Positions 23,161-30,784 of a stretch of 64,000 bases of DNA are shown here, piece after piece. Each line of letters opens with the position of its first letter. The first letter of the stretch is position 1. The stretch covers positions 76,722 through 140,721 of the forward strand of contig DATIXI010000046.1 in assembly GCA_035518635.1 (NCBI GenBank), in the 5' to 3' direction. Both the position numbers and the translations under genes were made by a program. A model generated the notes under the pieces. The model ran no database searches. It had not been told where the DNA came from and saw only the letters and a list, made by a program, of their open reading frames with translations. Source of the stretch: AC-32 sp035518635 (GTDB lineage Bacteria; Actinomycetota; Thermoleophilia; Gaiellales; Gaiellaceae).

Positions 23161-25107
23161 ATGGCACACCCGGATCTCCCCGTCGAGCAGGCGTACGTCG
23201 ACCGGGCGTACGACTGCCTCGACCGCATGCGCGAGGCGTTGCTGCAGGCCTCCAGCGCGGGCGCGACGGACGTCGCGGCCGAGGCGATCGAGACCTGGGC
23301 GACCACGCGGCTACGGACCTTCGAGGACGCCGAGCGCGGGCTCTGTTTCGGCCGGATCGACTCCGAAGAGGCGGCCGACCCGATCTACGTGGGCCGACGC
23401 TGGGTGCACGACGACGACCAGGGCGCGCTCGTCGTGAACTGGCAGGCGCCGGCGGCGCGGCCCTTCTACACGGCGACCCCCGTCGCGCCGCACGGCGTGA
23501 CCCTGCGGCGCCGGTTTCGCACGAAGGGCCGGACGCTCACCGGGATCAGCGACGAGTCGCTCGACGGCTCGCTCGCCGACGCGGCTGCGGCCGTGGACGA
23601 CTTCCTGCTGGAGGAGCTCGAGCGCGCCCGCGACGCCCGTATGCGCGACATCGTCGCGACGATCCAGGCCGACCAGTACCACCTGATCGCGCGCGAGCCC
23701 GAGCCGCCGCTCGTCGTCCAGGGCGGCCCCGGGACGGGCAAGACGGCCGTCGGCCTGCACCGAGCGTCGTACCTCCTCTACGCGCACCGGGACGAGATCC
23801 GCCGCGTGCTCGTCGTCGGCCCGAACCCCGCGTTCATGGAGTACGTCTCCCACGTCCTCCCCACGCTCGGCGAGGACAGCGTCGACCAGCGCGCGGTCGG
23901 CGAGCTCGTCGAGGGCACCGAGATCACGCGCGTCGACGGGCTCGAGGTGCAGCGGCTCAAAGCCGACCTACGCCTCGGCGACGTCGTCGACCGTGCGGTC
24001 GAGCTGGGCTCGCTGGGCGAGCCCGAGGAGCTCGTCGTCCGGCTGGAGGGCCGCTTCGTGGGCGTCGAGGCGGACGAGGTCGAGGAGCTGCTCACCGAGG
24101 CGCGCTCGGAGCTCGGGCTCTCGGCTGCCGCGCGCGAGCGCTTCCGGATGAACGTGCTGCGCCGTTTCTACGAGGACTACGGTGCGCGGCTCGGCGGCCA
24201 GGCATTCCGCAACTTCGACGAGATCGAGCGCGCGTTGCGGCGCGACGGGCGCATGAACCGCTTCCTCGAGCACGTCTGGCCGGCGCCGAAGCCGGAACAG
24301 GTCGTCAGGCGGCTTCTCTCCTCGGCCGAGCGCCTGAGGGAGGCGGCGGACGGGATCCTCGACGGGGACGAGCAGTCGCTCCTCCGGCGCGCGCGGAGCG
24401 GCTGGAGCGAGTCCGACCTACCGCTGATCGACGAGGCCCGAGCGCTGCTCGCCGGCCCTCCGACCCGCTTCGGGCACGTGATCGTCGATGAGGCGCAGGA
24501 CCTGACCCCGATGCAGCTGCGGATGATCGCGCGTCGTGCCGCGGGTGCGTTCACGATCCTCGGCGACATCGCCCAGGCGACGGGGCCGATTGCCTACCAG
24601 CGCTGGGACGAGCTCCTTCCACACCTGCCCGGAGGAGAGCGGGCGGGGGTCGAGGAGCTCCGCCACGCCTACCGCGTGCCCCGCGAGATCATGGCGCTCG
24701 CCCTCCCGCTGCTCGAGAAGATCGCTCCCGACGTCGAGCCGCCGCTCGCCTACCGCGTCGGCGCCGAGCCGCCGCGCATCGTCCACGGCGACCCGCCGCT
24801 CGCAACCGCCTACGACGAGGCGGCGCGGCTCTCGGCCGACGAGGGCCTCCTGGCCCTGATCGCGCCTGCCTCGCTGAGCGGCGAGAGCGAGGGGTCGCTC
24901 TTCGACGAGTCCCGGATCGCCGTACTGACCCCGCGCGAGGCGAAGGGCATGGAGTTCGACCACGTGGTGGTCGTCGAGCCGGCGCTGATCGTCGAGGAGG
25001 CGGTCGAGGGCCAGGGCCTGCGCGAGCTGTACGTCGCGCTCACGCGCCCGACGAGAACACTCGTCGTCGTCCATTCGCGCCCACTACCGCCCCAGCTCGG
25101 CCTCTAG
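23161..25107 (+). CDS. HelD/HelR-like RNA polymerase-associated UvrD-family ATPase
   Basis: The 648-residue protein has a helical N-terminus, the actinobacterial-HelD-like region FGRIDSEEADPIYVGR-type (about 63-80) and VNWQAPAARPFY, a Walker A GGPGTGKT at 188-195 within VVQGGPGTGKTAVGLHR, and Walker B VIVDEAQDLTPMQLRMI. The C-terminal superfamily-1 motifs are GDIAQATG and ELYVALTRPTRTL. HelD proteins remove stalled RNA polymerase from DNA or nucleic acid from polymerase, and HelR variants protect against rifampicin. A plain UvrD-like helicase is less likely given the N-terminal segment. It is divergent from padR. Confidence 0.87.
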   Translation: MAHPDLPVEQAYVDRAYDCLDRMREALLQASSAGATDVAAEAIETWATTRLRTFEDAERGLCFGRIDSEEAADPIYVGRRWVHDDDQGALVVNWQAPAARPFYTATPVAPHGVTLRRRFRTKGRTLTGISDESLDGSLADAAAAVDDFLLEELERARDARMRDIVATIQADQYHLIAREPEPPLVVQGGPGTGKTAVGLHRASYLLYAHRDEIRRVLVVGPNPAFMEYVSHVLPTLGEDSVDQRAVGELVEGTEITRVDGLEVQRLKADLRLGDVVDRAVELGSLGEPEELVVRLEGRFVGVEADEVEELLTEARSELGLSAAARERFRMNVLRRFYEDYGARLGGQAFRNFDEIERALRRDGRMNRFLEHVWPAPKPEQVVRRLLSSAERLREAADGILDGDEQSLLRRARSGWSESDLPLIDEARALLAGPPTRFGHVIVDEAQDLTPMQLRMIARRAAGAFTILGDIAQATGPIAYQRWDELLPHLPGGERAGVEELRHAYRVPREIMALALPLLEKIAPDVEPPLAYRVGAEPPRIVHGDPPLATAYDEAARLSADEGLLALIAPASLSGESEGSLFDESRIAVLTPREAKGMEFDHVVVVEPALIVEEAVEGQGLRELYVALTRPTRTLVVVHSRPLPPQLGL

Positions 25108-25118
25108 GCCCATTACCT

Positions 25119-25135
25119 AGTAACAGAGTGTTACT
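25119..25135. promoter_or_regulatory. 17-bp palindrome AGTAACA-GAG-TGTTACT
   Basis: Two perfect 7-bp arms with a 3-nt spacer lie 12 nt after the helD-like stop and about 90 nt before the next start. It could be a short terminator hairpin for helD (no U-tract) or a dimeric repressor operator for the secreted-protein gene. Confidence 0.4.
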
Positions 25136-25227
25136 TGGATGGCGCGAGCGTCGTGTTAGGGCCGCGTTAGAGTTGTTTCCCATCCTCTTCCTCGGAGCAG
25201 GCGAAAAGAACGGAGAGGAGGCTTCTG

Positions 25228-25875
25228 ATGAAGCTCAGTCCCGGCGCCCGCAGCCTCTGGCTGCTCGGCGCTGCAAGCGCGCTCGTCCTCGTCGCCTCGG
25301 CGGTGTTCTTTGGCGCCGGCAGAGCGACGCGACCGGCCAGGGCGGCGTCCCCGTCGAGCAACCTCTACGCGCAGGTCGTCCCGACCGCGAGAGGGCCGTT
25401 GACGTCGTGCTCGGAAGCTCCGTGTTCGTCAGCGACCACGGTCTGGCATTTCATCCATGTCGTCAACGCGAATCCCCTGACGAACGAGGGCGGGGCGAGC
25501 CGGGCGATTGTGCCGAACTCCTTCGTCGTCGACAGCGTCGATTGGCGGGTCTTCGTGAACGGCGCCGAGGTGCCGGAGTTCGCCACGACGGTCACGCCGC
25601 CACCCGACCCGTCGGGTCCGCTCAGCTGGTCGGGACGTTGGCCGACGACCGTCACGTGCCAGGGCCAGCCGGGCTCGTTCTTCCCACCGTGCAACGTGGT
25701 TGGCAGCCCGACCGTTCTCCCCGGTGAGAACACCGTCGTCTTCTACTTGGGCTGGATCCACGGAAACACCGAGCCGAACGGGTGGTACGTCTTCAAGTAC
25801 ACGATCCACGGGACGTTGAACGGCAACCCCGTCGACCTCACCGCGAGCTCGCCGCCGATCAGGATGACGAGCTAG
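25228..25875 (+). CDS. secreted hypothetical protein
   Basis: I do not recognise this family. The 215-residue product has a signal peptide (hydrophobic LWLLGAASALVLVASAVFF, followed by a likely cut after ARA near residue 40). The mature domain has four cysteines (SCSEAPCSS and TCQGQPG...PPCNVV) and many aromatic and Pro/Gly residues, suggesting a beta-rich extracellular fold with two disulfides. The start ATG 25228 follows GGAGAGGAGG, a strong ribosome site. It is monocistronic, ending at a clear hairpin. Confidence 0.75.
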   Translation: MKLSPGARSLWLLGAASALVLVASAVFFGAGRATRPARAASPSSNLYAQVVPTARGPLTSCSEAPCSSATTVWHFIHVVNANPLTNEGGASRAIVPNSFVVDSVDWRVFVNGAEVPEFATTVTPPPDPSGPLSWSGRWPTTVTCQGQPGSFFPPCNVVGSPTVLPGENTVVFYLGWIHGNTEPNGWYVFKYTIHGTLNGNPVDLTASSPPIRMTS

Positions 25876-25890
25876 CAGCCATGACACCGG

Positions 25891-25919
25891 AGGGGGCCCG
25901 GCGCACCTGCCGGCCCCCT
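25891..25919. terminator. hairpin after the secreted-protein gene
   Basis: Arms 25891-25902 and 25909-25919 (GGGGGCC...GGCCCCC, one bulge) with a 6-nt loop, 16 nt past the stop. The opposite-strand small frame ends 8 nt further, so it may serve both. Confidence 0.65.
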
Positions 25920-25926
25920 TCCGTCA

Positions 25927-26064
25927 CTACCATTCGCGACGTCTGCGACTGAGTTCCCCGAGCTTCCGCCTGGCCTCGGCCGCCTCCGGATCGTCGTCCG
26001 CCGAAGGCGGAACGCTCGGCGCGGCGACGGGATCGTAGGGCTCGCCGAGCGTCTCCTCGATCAT
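25927..26064 (-). CDS. possible 45-residue hypothetical protein
   Basis: A short frame from ATG 26064 reads MIEETLGEPYDPVAAPSVPP, then an acidic segment DDDPEAAEARRKLGEL and ends SRRRREW. The amphipathic Glu/Arg C-terminus and the closeness to a terminator suggest a real small protein. However, the ribosome site is weak, and the frame stays open upstream to 26193 with non-convincing sequence. No function is proposed. Confidence 0.35.
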   Translation of the reverse strand: MIEETLGEPYDPVAAPSVPPSADDDPEAAEARRKLGELSRRRREW

Positions 26065-26102
26065 GTGGCGCTCGCGGTCAAGCCCTGCCCGGAGTACATG
26101 GA

Positions 26103-26840
26103 ATGAGTCTATTTTCGAGGGTCGGCACGTCCGATTCGGGCTCCCACAATCTGTGCGTGGCGGACGCGCTCCACGAAGAGGAGGTCGAGTCACGCTGGGA
26201 GGCCGCGCCCGCGGTCGTGGTCGTGATCGCGTTCCAGCTGCTGCTCGGCCTCGTGAGCCGCTCGGAGGACTGGAAGCTCTGGGGCCTGCCGTGGTGGGTG
26301 TGGCTGGTCCCGATCGGGCCCGAGGTCGTCCTCCTGGTCGCGCTCGCCTGGCAGCGGCCGCGACGGCAGCTCGAGCAGATGGGTCAACGGCGCAACGTCG
26401 CGATCGCGCTGCTCGCTCTGATCAGCCTCGCGAACTCGCTCCTCCTCCTGGCGGTGATCGCCTCACTCGTGCAGGGCCAGGAGAAGAGCGGCGCGCAGCT
26501 GCTGCTCAAGGCGATGACGGTGTGGGGCACGAACGTGATCACGTTCGGGCTCTGGTACTGGGCGGTCGACCGCGGCGGCCCGGTGCGCCGGCTCGAGGCA
26601 CAGCCGCCGCCGCCGGACTTCCAGTTCCCGCAGATGGAGAACCCCGAGCTGGCCGAGCCCGGCTGGTACCCGCGGCTGCTCGACTACGTCTACGTCTCGT
26701 TCACGAACTCGATTGCCTTCAGCCCGACCGACGCGATGCCTCTCACTCGCCGGGCAAAGCTGCTGATGCTCTCCGAGTCCGCGGTCTCGTCGCTGACGGT
26801 CCTCCTCGTCGCAGCCCGGGCCGTGAACATCTTCACCTAG
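26103..26840 (+). CDS. conserved integral membrane protein, unknown function
   Basis: The 245-residue frame has hydrophobic stretches near 38-55, 65-85, 100-125 and 140-160 and a C-terminal segment SESAVSSLTVLLVAARAVNIF. The distinctive DYVYVSFTNSIAFSPTDAMPLTRRAK region looks like a conserved pore or ion-channel-like loop shared by a group of unannotated bacterial membrane proteins. ATG 26103 has GGAG 8 nt upstream. GTG 26157, 6 nt after CACAAT, is an alternative leaderless start that would give MADALHEEEVES. I cannot decide between them. Confidence 0.75.
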   Translation: MSLFSRVGTSDSGSHNLCVADALHEEEVESRWEAAPAVVVVIAFQLLLGLVSRSEDWKLWGLPWWVWLVPIGPEVVLLVALAWQRPRRQLEQMGQRRNVAIALLALISLANSLLLLAVIASLVQGQEKSGAQLLLKAMTVWGTNVITFGLWYWAVDRGGPVRRLEAQPPPPDFQFPQMENPELAEPGWYPRLLDYVYVSFTNSIAFSPTDAMPLTRRAKLLMLSESAVSSLTVLLVAARAVNIFT

Positions 26841-26878
26841 AGTCCCGGCGCTACCCAGGCGACCAAGGGAGGCGGATC

Positions 26879-27589
26879 ATGGATTCAGCTCAGAGAACTG
26901 CGCGGATCGCGGGGCTGTGGTTCATCGGCACGTTCGTGTTCTCGATCCCGGCCGTCCTGCTCTACGACCCCGTGCTGAACAAGACCGACTTCATCCTCGG
27001 CTCGGGGTTCGACACGCGCATCTCCACCGGCGCGCTGCTCGAGGTCTGCCTCGCGATCGCGAACATCGCCACCGCCGTCGTCCTGTTTCCGATCCTCAGG
27101 CGAGTCAACGAGGCGGTCGCGCTCGGCTACGTCGCGCTTCGCACCATCGAGTCGGCGATCATCATCGTGGGCCTCATCAGCCTCATGTCCGTGGTGACCC
27201 TCCGCGACGACCTCGCTGGAACCGGCGTCAACCCGGACTCGCTGACGCTCGCCGGCCGGCTGCTCGTCGCGGTGCACGACTGGACGTTCACGCTCGGGCC
27301 GCAGTTCTGCGCAGGCTTCGGGAACGGGCTGCTGCTCGGCTACCTGATGTACAAGTCGGAGCTCGTGCCGTCGCGCGTAGCCCTCCTCGGGCTCATCGGC
27401 GGCCCGCTGGCCTTCCTCGGGGGCGTGCTCGTGCTGTTCGGGGTGATCGACAACCCCAGCGCCGGGCTGTTCGTCATGACCATCCCGGAGATCGCCTGGG
27501 AGGCGTTCCTGTGCATCTACCTGACGTTCTGGGGATTCAGGCGGTCGTCACCCCTGCTCGTTGGTTCCGCTCGAGTTGCCGTCGAGTAA
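26879..27589 (+). CDS. DUF4386 family membrane protein
   Basis: The 236-residue protein matches the DUF4386 layout: N-terminal QRTARIAGLWFIGTFVFSIP, the loop after helix 1, AVALGYVALRTIESAIIIVG and GFGNGLLLGYLMYKSELVPSRVALLG. Six transmembrane helices are predicted. The family has no established function. ATG 26879 follows GGGAGG with 5-6 nt spacing. It is 38 bp after the preceding membrane gene and probably cotranscribed with it. Confidence 0.88.
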   Translation: MDSAQRTARIAGLWFIGTFVFSIPAVLLYDPVLNKTDFILGSGFDTRISTGALLEVCLAIANIATAVVLFPILRRVNEAVALGYVALRTIESAIIIVGLISLMSVVTLRDDLAGTGVNPDSLTLAGRLLVAVHDWTFTLGPQFCAGFGNGLLLGYLMYKSELVPSRVALLGLIGGPLAFLGGVLVLFGVIDNPSAGLFVMTIPEIAWEAFLCIYLTFWGFRRSSPLLVGSARVAVE

Positions 27590-27615
27590 TCCGGGCGCCG
27601 CACCGGGTCCGATAG

Positions 27616-27693
27616 CGGCCAGGGTCCGCTGCGGAAGGGGAGCTTCCAAACGAAGTCCGCAATCGCCAACGGCTTCGTCACGAACCCTGGCCG
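27616..27693. ncRNA. candidate structured RNA element in an intergenic region
   Basis: A perfect 10-bp outer helix (CGGCCAGGGT 27616-27625 with ACCCTGGCCG 27684-27693) encloses two inner hairpins: GGAAG/CTTCC (27633-27637, 27643-27647) and CGAAG-t-CCG/CGG-CTTCG (27651-27659, 27670-27677). The result is a three-way-junction fold of 78 nt with no convincing coding frame. It lies in the gap between convergent DUF4386 and dtd genes. Direction is not certain; TAGTTT on the minus strand just beyond the outer helix could be a -10. Confidence 0.4.
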
Positions 27694-27753
27694 GATCAAA
27701 CTAGACGCCCTCGGCCCGGGTTTTGTTAGGCGCGTCGGGCCTGAGCGAAGGGG

Positions 27754-28191
27754 CTAGACCTCGAGCACGATCGTGACCGGGCCGTCGCTCTCGATCTCGA
27801 CGACCATCCGAGCTCCGAACACGCCGGTCTCGACCCGGATGCCGAGCTCGCGCAGCTCCTCGCAGAACCGCTCGTACAGCGGCACAGCCTCGTCGGGCGG
27901 GGCCGCCTCCGAGAAGCTCGGGCGGTTTCCCTTCGCGGTGTCCGCGATCAGCGTGAACTGGCTCACGACGAGCGCCTCGCCGCCCGTGTCCAGCAGCGAG
28001 CGGTCGAAGCGGCCTTCGTCGTTCGCGAAGATCCGCAGCCGCGCCACCTTCTCGGCCAGGCGCGCGGCCAAGGCATCGTCGTCACCGCGCGCGACCCCGA
28101 GCAGCACGCACAGCCCGGGCCCGATCTCGCCGGCCACGTCCTCCCCGACGCGCACGAGCGCGCCCGAAACTCGTTGCACCACCGCCTTCAT
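27754..28191 (-). CDS. dtd: D-aminoacyl-tRNA deacylase
   Basis: Dtd removes D-amino acids (and Gly from tRNA-Ala) mischarged on tRNA. The 145-residue protein has the full family pattern: MKAVVQRVSGALVRV at the N-terminus, the active-site SQFTL motif in LVVSQFTLIADTAKGNRPSF, and the C-terminal cross-subunit GxxPxx-type motif here as GVFGARMVVEIESDGPVT, with MxVxxxNDGPVT slightly changed (S for N). ATG 28191 gives the canonical start. The 30-bp gap to the divergent GspE gene must hold both promoters. Confidence 0.96.
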   Translation of the reverse strand: MKAVVQRVSGALVRVGEDVAGEIGPGLCVLLGVARGDDDALAARLAEKVARLRIFANDEGRFDRSLLDTGGEALVVSQFTLIADTAKGNRPSFSEAAPPDEAVPLYERFCEELRELGIRVETGVFGARMVVEIESDGPVTIVLEV

Positions 28192-28221
28192 GTTCCGCGC
28201 CGAAACGACGATATAGCCCCC

Positions 28222-29913
28222 GTGGAAGCGGCCCACCTTCCCTGGCAGCACCTGGGCTCCCTGCTGATCAACAGGGGCCTCCTGACCGTGGATCAGGTCA
28301 AGCAGGCCTTCGAGGAGCAGCGCCTGACGGGACGGCGGCTCGGCGAGATCGCCGTCGGCCACGGCTGGGTGACGAGCGCGGACCTCGCGAAGGCACTCGC
28401 CGACCAGTTCGGGCTCGAGTACGTCGACCTCTCGGAGACCCAGCCGGACCGCGACGCGGCGACTCTCCTCCAGAAGGAGCTCGCGTTCCGCTACCAGGCT
28501 GTCCCGGTGCGCTTCCTCGCAGACGACCTGCTGCTCGTCGCGGTCGCCGACCCGACCGACGTCGGTCGCGCCGACGACCTACGTCTCGCGCTCGGCCACA
28601 ACGTGCGGCTCGCGGTCTCGGAGCCCGCGGACCTCGAGCGCGCGATCAAGGCTCTCTACCGCACCCAGATCGAGGTCGAGCAGGAGGACGAGGCCGTCGA
28701 GGACGCGGACTTCGACGCGGCCCAGCGCGAGGAGATCTCCGAGGCCGGCGGCGAGAGCCCGGCCGTGAAGCTCGTGCACACGACGATGGCGCAGGCGATC
28801 GAGGACGGCGCCTCCGACATCCACTTCGAGCCGCAGGAGAACGAGATGGTCGTGCGCGCGCGGATCGACGGCGTCACGCGCCCGGTCGCGACGATCCCGA
28901 AGCCGATGCAGCCGGCGGTCGTCACGCGCCTGAAGATCATGGGCCAGCTCGACATCGCGGAGCGCCGCGCGCCGCAGGACGGGCGCGTCTCGGTCCGCTT
29001 CGGCGGCGAGCCGCTCGACCTCCGGATCGCGGTGCTCCCCACCACCCACGGCGAGCAGGTCGTGCTCCGGATCCTCCATCGCGCGGTGAGCAAGCCCGAC
29101 CTGGGCGAGCTCGGGATGACAGCGGTCGCGCGGGAGCACTTCGAGCAGGCGATCCGCCAGCCGTACGGGACCGTGATCGTCTGCGGGCCGACCGGCAGCG
29201 GCAAGACGACGACGCTCTACACCGCGCTGCACATGCTCAACGACCCGGGCCGCGTGCTGATGACGATCGAGGACCCGGTCGAGTACCAGATCCCGGGGAT
29301 CAACCAGATCGAGATCTCGGACAAGAGCGGCCTCACGTTCGCGCGCGGCCTCAGGACGATTCTGCGCAGCGACCCGGACGTGCTCCTGGTCGGCGAGATC
29401 CGCGACGAGGAGACCGCGCGCATCGCGATGCAGGCCGGCATGACCGGGCACCTCGTCCTCACCACCGTCCACGCCCACAACGCGGCCAGCTCGATCGCGC
29501 GGCTGAAGGACATGGGCGTGGAGACGGGCCTGCTCTCGAGCTCGGTCAACTGCGTAGTCGCGCAGCGGCTGGCGCGCCGCCTCTGCACCGACTGCCGCGA
29601 GGCGTACTGGCCGACCGACGACGAGCTCCAGCACCTTGGCCTGATGGACCAGAAGGGGCAGATCTTTCTCCACCGGCCCAAGGGCTGTGGGCGCTGCGGC
29701 AACGCGGGCTTCCGCGGACGGGTGGCGCTCTACGAGGTGATGCCCGTGACCGGCGAGATCAGACGCCTGCTCGAGGCCGCGACCGACGAGATCCACGAGG
29801 CCGCCATCCAGGGCGGCATGACGACACTCTTCCAGGACGGCGTCCGCCTCTGCGTCGAAGGCGTCTCCTCGCTCGAGGAGATCCACCGCGTTGCCGGCGA
29901 GCGGCTCGCCTAG
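28222..29913 (+). CDS. GspE/PilB-type secretion or pilus assembly ATPase
   Basis: The 563-residue ATPase has an N-terminal MshEN/GspE-II domain (LGSLLINRGLLTVDQVKQAF), a middle domain with DGASDIHFEPQENEM and RIDGVTRPV, Walker A GPTGSGKTTTLY near 313, the Asp box, Walker B LLVGEIRDEETA, and the C-terminal tetracysteine CTDC...CGRCGNAGFRGR. It should power type IV pilus or type II-like pseudopilus assembly at the inner face of the membrane. No pilC, pilin or pilT is nearby, so it is isolated here. GTG 28222 gives the conserved N-terminus. Confidence 0.9.
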   Translation: MEAAHLPWQHLGSLLINRGLLTVDQVKQAFEEQRLTGRRLGEIAVGHGWVTSADLAKALADQFGLEYVDLSETQPDRDAATLLQKELAFRYQAVPVRFLADDLLLVAVADPTDVGRADDLRLALGHNVRLAVSEPADLERAIKALYRTQIEVEQEDEAVEDADFDAAQREEISEAGGESPAVKLVHTTMAQAIEDGASDIHFEPQENEMVVRARIDGVTRPVATIPKPMQPAVVTRLKIMGQLDIAERRAPQDGRVSVRFGGEPLDLRIAVLPTTHGEQVVLRILHRAVSKPDLGELGMTAVAREHFEQAIRQPYGTVIVCGPTGSGKTTTLYTALHMLNDPGRVLMTIEDPVEYQIPGINQIEISDKSGLTFARGLRTILRSDPDVLLVGEIRDEETARIAMQAGMTGHLVLTTVHAHNAASSIARLKDMGVETGLLSSSVNCVVAQRLARRLCTDCREAYWPTDDELQHLGLMDQKGQIFLHRPKGCGRCGNAGFRGRVALYEVMPVTGEIRRLLEAATDEIHEAAIQGGMTTLFQDGVRLCVEGVSSLEEIHRVAGERLA

Positions 29914-29932
29914 CTCTCCCGGCCGGACGCGC

Positions 29933-30400
29933 TCACTTCACGTACTGGGGCGGGAAGTCGCCGCTTTGGCCGCGTTCACGCACGCGGTGAGAGGGCAAGA
30001 CGAGGAAGCTCCAGCTGTGGTGTTGCGCACGGAACGGCGACCCTGCGGAATGGAAGGAGCGCCACGGCCACGTCTCCGTCAGGACGACGACGGTCTGGCC
30101 CGAGTAGCGGCCCCCTCTGGCGGTCGCCCGCGCCGCGCAGAGCCCCTTGATCCGGACTCCCGGAGCCAGGCCACCGCTGGGGATGTCGCAACGCACGGTC
30201 CCGACGCGGCGCGGGAAGAGGGCGAAGGCTTGCCCCGCGGCCGACGCGAGGACGCCCGCAACCGCAGCGTTCTTCGGACCTGCCGACACCGGAGTCGTGA
30301 CCCCCACGCTGGAGGTTCCGCTTTTGCCGCCCGAGCCGTGACAGCCGGCTGCGAGACCGGCGAGCACTACGAGAATTGCCAGGAGAGGCGTGCGACCCAT
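29933..30400 (-). CDS. putative lipoprotein
   Basis: I do not recognise the domain. The 155-residue product starts MGRTPLLAILVVLAGLAAGC, a lipoprotein signal with lipobox LAAGC, followed by a Gly/Ser linker (HGSGGKSGTSSVG). The mature part has two cysteines (VRCDIPSGG and GLCAARA) and ends with WSFLVLPSHRV. ATG 30400 is chosen because it begins the signal peptide; the frame extends upstream without meaning. It converges on the GspE gene with 19 bp between stops. Confidence 0.75.
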   Translation of the reverse strand: MGRTPLLAILVVLAGLAAGCHGSGGKSGTSSVGVTTPVSAGPKNAAVAGVLASAAGQAFALFPRRVGTVRCDIPSGGLAPGVRIKGLCAARATARGGRYSGQTVVVLTETWPWRSFHSAGSPFRAQHHSWSFLVLPSHRVRERGQSGDFPPQYVK

Positions 30401-30433
30401 GTGCCTGTCATACGCCGCCGCCGGTCGCACCGG

Positions 30434-30784
30434 TCACTCCAGATCTCGAATCCGGGCCTCGTATGCCGGACGTCCGGGCCTGAGGGAGCTCGCGAGCTTG
30501 TAGTGGCCGTTCGCCTCGGCCGACTTGCCCTGCTTCTCGAGGCAGCGGCCGAGGGCGTAGTGCGCGTAGTCGTCGACCGGCGCCAGCTCGAGCACCTTGC
30601 GGAACTCGGACTCGGCCTCGGCGTAGCGATGGATGCGGAAGTAGGCGATGCCGAGGGCCTCCCGGATCGAGGCCTTCTCGGGCTCGCGCGCCTTCGCCTT
30701 CTCGAGCGCGACCGTCGCCTGCGCGGGCATGCCCCTGCGCAGGTGACTGCGGCCCTGCTGGAAGAGGTCGAACGTGTCGCTCAT
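30434..30784 (-). CDS. tetratricopeptide repeat protein
   Basis: The 116-residue protein is built of about three TPR units: FDLFQQGRSHLRRGMPAQATVALEKA, SIREALGIAYFRIHRYAEAESEFRKVLEL and DYAHYALGRCLEKQGKSAEANGHYKLA. There is no signal peptide. Its ATG overlaps the transglutaminase stop by 4 nt, so it is the last gene of the coaBC-moxR-DUF58-tgpA operon and may act as a scaffold with those products. TPR proteins are common in MoxR/DUF58 operons. Confidence 0.88.
   Translation of the reverse strand: MSDTFDLFQQGRSHLRRGMPAQATVALEKAKAREPEKASIREALGIAYFRIHRYAEAESEFRKVLELAPVDDYAHYALGRCLEKQGKSAEANGHYKLASSLRPGRPAYEARIRDLE

Noticed and set aside
27517..27699. 60-codon minus-strand frame reading MIRPGFVTKPLAIADFVWKL
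   Set aside because: It overlaps the end of the DUF4386 gene and the candidate structured RNA, has no ribosome site, and its tail is low complexity.
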